Shown: piece by piece, positions 6,335-6,706 of the stretch
How positions within the stretch are numbered: position 1 is the first letter of the stretch
How the letters are laid out: every line of letters starts with the position of its first letter
NCBI GenBank assembly: GCA_003444085.1
Contig: DLVL01000121.1
Location: 1 to 6,706, forward strand
Direction: 5' to 3'
DNA length: 6,706 nt
Source of the DNA: Kosmotogaceae bacterium
GTDB lineage: Bacteria; Thermotogota; Thermotogae; Petrotogales; Kosmotogaceae
Translations under genes and position numbers: made by a program
The notes under the pieces: model-generated
What the model saw: only the letters and a program-made list of their open reading frames with translations
The model's database searches: none
What the model was told of the DNA's origin: nothing

Positions 6335-6469
6335 TACTAGATAGTAAGAGCGGATCTGAAAAGCAGTTGGGATAAGAGAACCAAGTGCTGCTAAAGATTG
6401 GAAAGGTGCGGTTGCGACGGTGCAGATATTGAAAAACAAGGATATGGGGTTGAAGAGCAGGTAGGTGGT
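6335..6469. other. Non-coding stretch after the sensor gene, before the hairpin array
   Basis: No convincing gene on either strand: the open frames here give low-complexity, unrecognisable peptides and lack ribosome sites. The stretch is purine-rich on the plus strand and contains the bulged hairpin at 6362-6392. No classical terminator with a T-run follows the sensor gene. Confidence 0.5.
6362..6392. other. Bulged stem-loop downstream of the sensor gene
   Basis: AGCAG-TTGG pairs with CCAA-GTG-CTGCT: 5+4 base pairs interrupted by a 3-base bulge (GTG), around a 10-base loop. On the plus strand no T-run follows. On the minus strand TTTTC follows, which is a weak terminator tail at best. It could be a 3'-end RNA structure of the sensor transcript or part of the element that includes the array. 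Confidence 0.3.
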
Positions 6470-6477
6470 TCCGCTTC

Positions 6478-6496
6478 TTGAGCGATCTTTGCTCAA
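6478..6496. repeat. Array hairpin 1
   Basis: Stem TTGAGC/GCTCAA (6 bp, perfect), loop GATCTTT. Preceded by TCCGCTTC at 6470-6477. Confidence 0.75.
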
Positions 6497-6504
6497 TCCG
6501 CTTC

Positions 6505-6523
6505 ACAGCCTGTTCTTGGCTGT
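6505..6523. repeat. Array hairpin 2
   Basis: Stem ACAGCC/GGCTGT (6 bp, perfect), loop TGTTCTT. Preceded by TCCGCTTC at 6497-6504. Confidence 0.75.
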
Positions 6524-6531
6524 TTCGCTTC

Positions 6532-6548
6532 TGCCCCGTTCCTGGGAA
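6532..6548. repeat. Array hairpin 3 (shorter, one mismatch)
   Basis: Stem TGCCC/GGGAA has 4 of 5 pairs (a G-A mismatch at the second pair), loop CGTTCCT. The stem is one pair shorter, which exactly explains the 25-base unit. Preceded by TTCGCTTC at 6524-6531. Confidence 0.6.
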
Positions 6549-6556
6549 CTCGCTTC

Positions 6557-6575
6557 TCTGGCGAACTGTGCCAGA
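6557..6575. repeat. Array hairpin 4
   Basis: Stem TCTGGC/GCCAGA (6 bp, perfect), loop GAACTGT. Preceded by CTCGCTTC at 6549-6556. Confidence 0.75.
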
Positions 6576-6583
6576 TCCACTTC

Positions 6584-6602
6584 TCAGTCCGATTCCGACT
6601 GA
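6584..6602. repeat. Array hairpin 5
   Basis: Stem TCAGTC/GACTGA (6 bp, perfect), loop CGATTCC. Preceded by TCCACTTC at 6576-6583. It is followed by CTTGCTG and an octamer-like TCCCCTTC (6610-6617) without a hairpin, so the regular array ends here. Confidence 0.75.
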
Positions 6603-6706
6603 CTTGCTGTCCCCTTCAGATGGAATCCGACGGTTGTTTGTTCTAGCTGGATAACAATCATATGTTAGAAAGACACGAAAGTGCCAATTTGCGAGAACTC
6701 CGTCTT
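6603..6706. other. Non-coding right edge after the array
   Basis: It begins with a stray octamer-like TCCCCTTC (6610-6617) not followed by a hairpin. No gene is seen. A poor promoter-like pair, TTGTTC (6638-6643) and TATGTT (6661-6666) with 17-base spacing on the plus strand, might serve a gene beyond the right edge, but the match is weak. Confidence 0.3.

Larger units (their letters stand above)
6470..6602. repeat. Array of five octamer-plus-hairpin units with covarying stems
   Basis: Five consecutive units of 27, 27, 25, 27 and 27 bases. Each begins with an octamer close to TCCGCTTC (TCCGCTTC, TCCGCTTC, TTCGCTTC, CTCGCTTC, TCCACTTC) and continues with an inverted repeat. The stems are unrelated in sequence (TTGAGC, ACAGCC, TGCCC, TCTGGC, TCAGTC). 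Four form perfect 6-bp stems and the third a 5-bp stem with one mismatch. All enclose exactly 7 loop bases fitting N-R-W-Y-Y-N-Y. Pairing stops sharply at the octamers. Stem divergence with kept pairing is what selection on structure leaves. The array does not encode protein (stops in the frames) and lacks T-runs of terminators. The transcribed strand is unknown, and I know of no named class it fits. Confidence 0.75.

Noticed and set aside
6263..6506. Minus-strand open frames across the sensor 3' end and first array unit
   Set aside because: They overlap the conserved HD-GYP C-terminus, cross the hairpin array, have no ribosome site and give unrecognisable peptides.
6470..6602. Series of rho-independent terminators
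   Set aside because: None of the hairpins is followed by a T-run on either strand; each is followed by the octamer instead, and the 6-bp stems are short for terminators.
6470..6617. CRISPR array
   Set aside because: The conserved part is only 8 bases and the intervening 17-19 bases are themselves inverted repeats, unlike CRISPR repeats and spacers. No cas gene is in view.

Overview
The window looks like chromosomal DNA of a moderate-GC, Gram-negative-type bacterium. Protein style suggests a mesophilic Thermotogota member such as Mesotoga: the zinc-uptake operon led by its own Fur-type regulator, the Nei-like glycosylase remnant, and a very large CHASE/PAS/HD-GYP sensor all fit. This is an impression from sequence feel, not a database match. 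There are no rRNA or tRNA genes, CRISPR arrays, transposases or phage genes.

Left third (1-1823, minus strand): a compact zinc-uptake operon read right to left. It runs from a Fur/Zur-family repressor to a zinc-binding lipoprotein-like or periplasmic protein (ZnuA type) to the ABC ATPase (ZnuC type), which runs off the left edge. The genes overlap by 4 and 14 bases, so translation is probably coupled. A sigma70-like promoter and a 17-base palindrome sit just upstream of the regulator, consistent with zinc-dependent autoregulation of the whole operon. The permease gene is not in view and would be expected just beyond position 1.

Middle (1942-3334): a decayed Fpg/Nei-family gene on the plus strand, with a lost start, an in-frame stop and an internal deletion, but an intact C-terminal zinc finger. 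It is convergent with a histidine-phosphatase-family gene on the minus strand that probably starts at a TTG codon.

Right half (3275-6334): a divergent intergenic region holds back-to-back promoter candidates and an inverted repeat. It is followed by a short open frame whose stop codon overlaps the start of a 907-residue membrane receptor. That receptor has an N-terminal Cache-like sensor, a CHASE sensor, PAS/PAC and a C-terminal HD-GYP domain, so it is predicted to hydrolyse cyclic-di-GMP in response to extracellular signals.

Right end (6335-6706): no gene is visible. Instead there is a regular array of small hairpins. Five units each consist of a conserved octamer close to TCCGCTTC followed by an inverted repeat. 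The stem sequence differs in every unit, but the stem length (6 bp, one unit 5 bp) and the 7-nt loop are kept. This covarying array is the most unusual item in the window, and I cannot assign it to a known element class.
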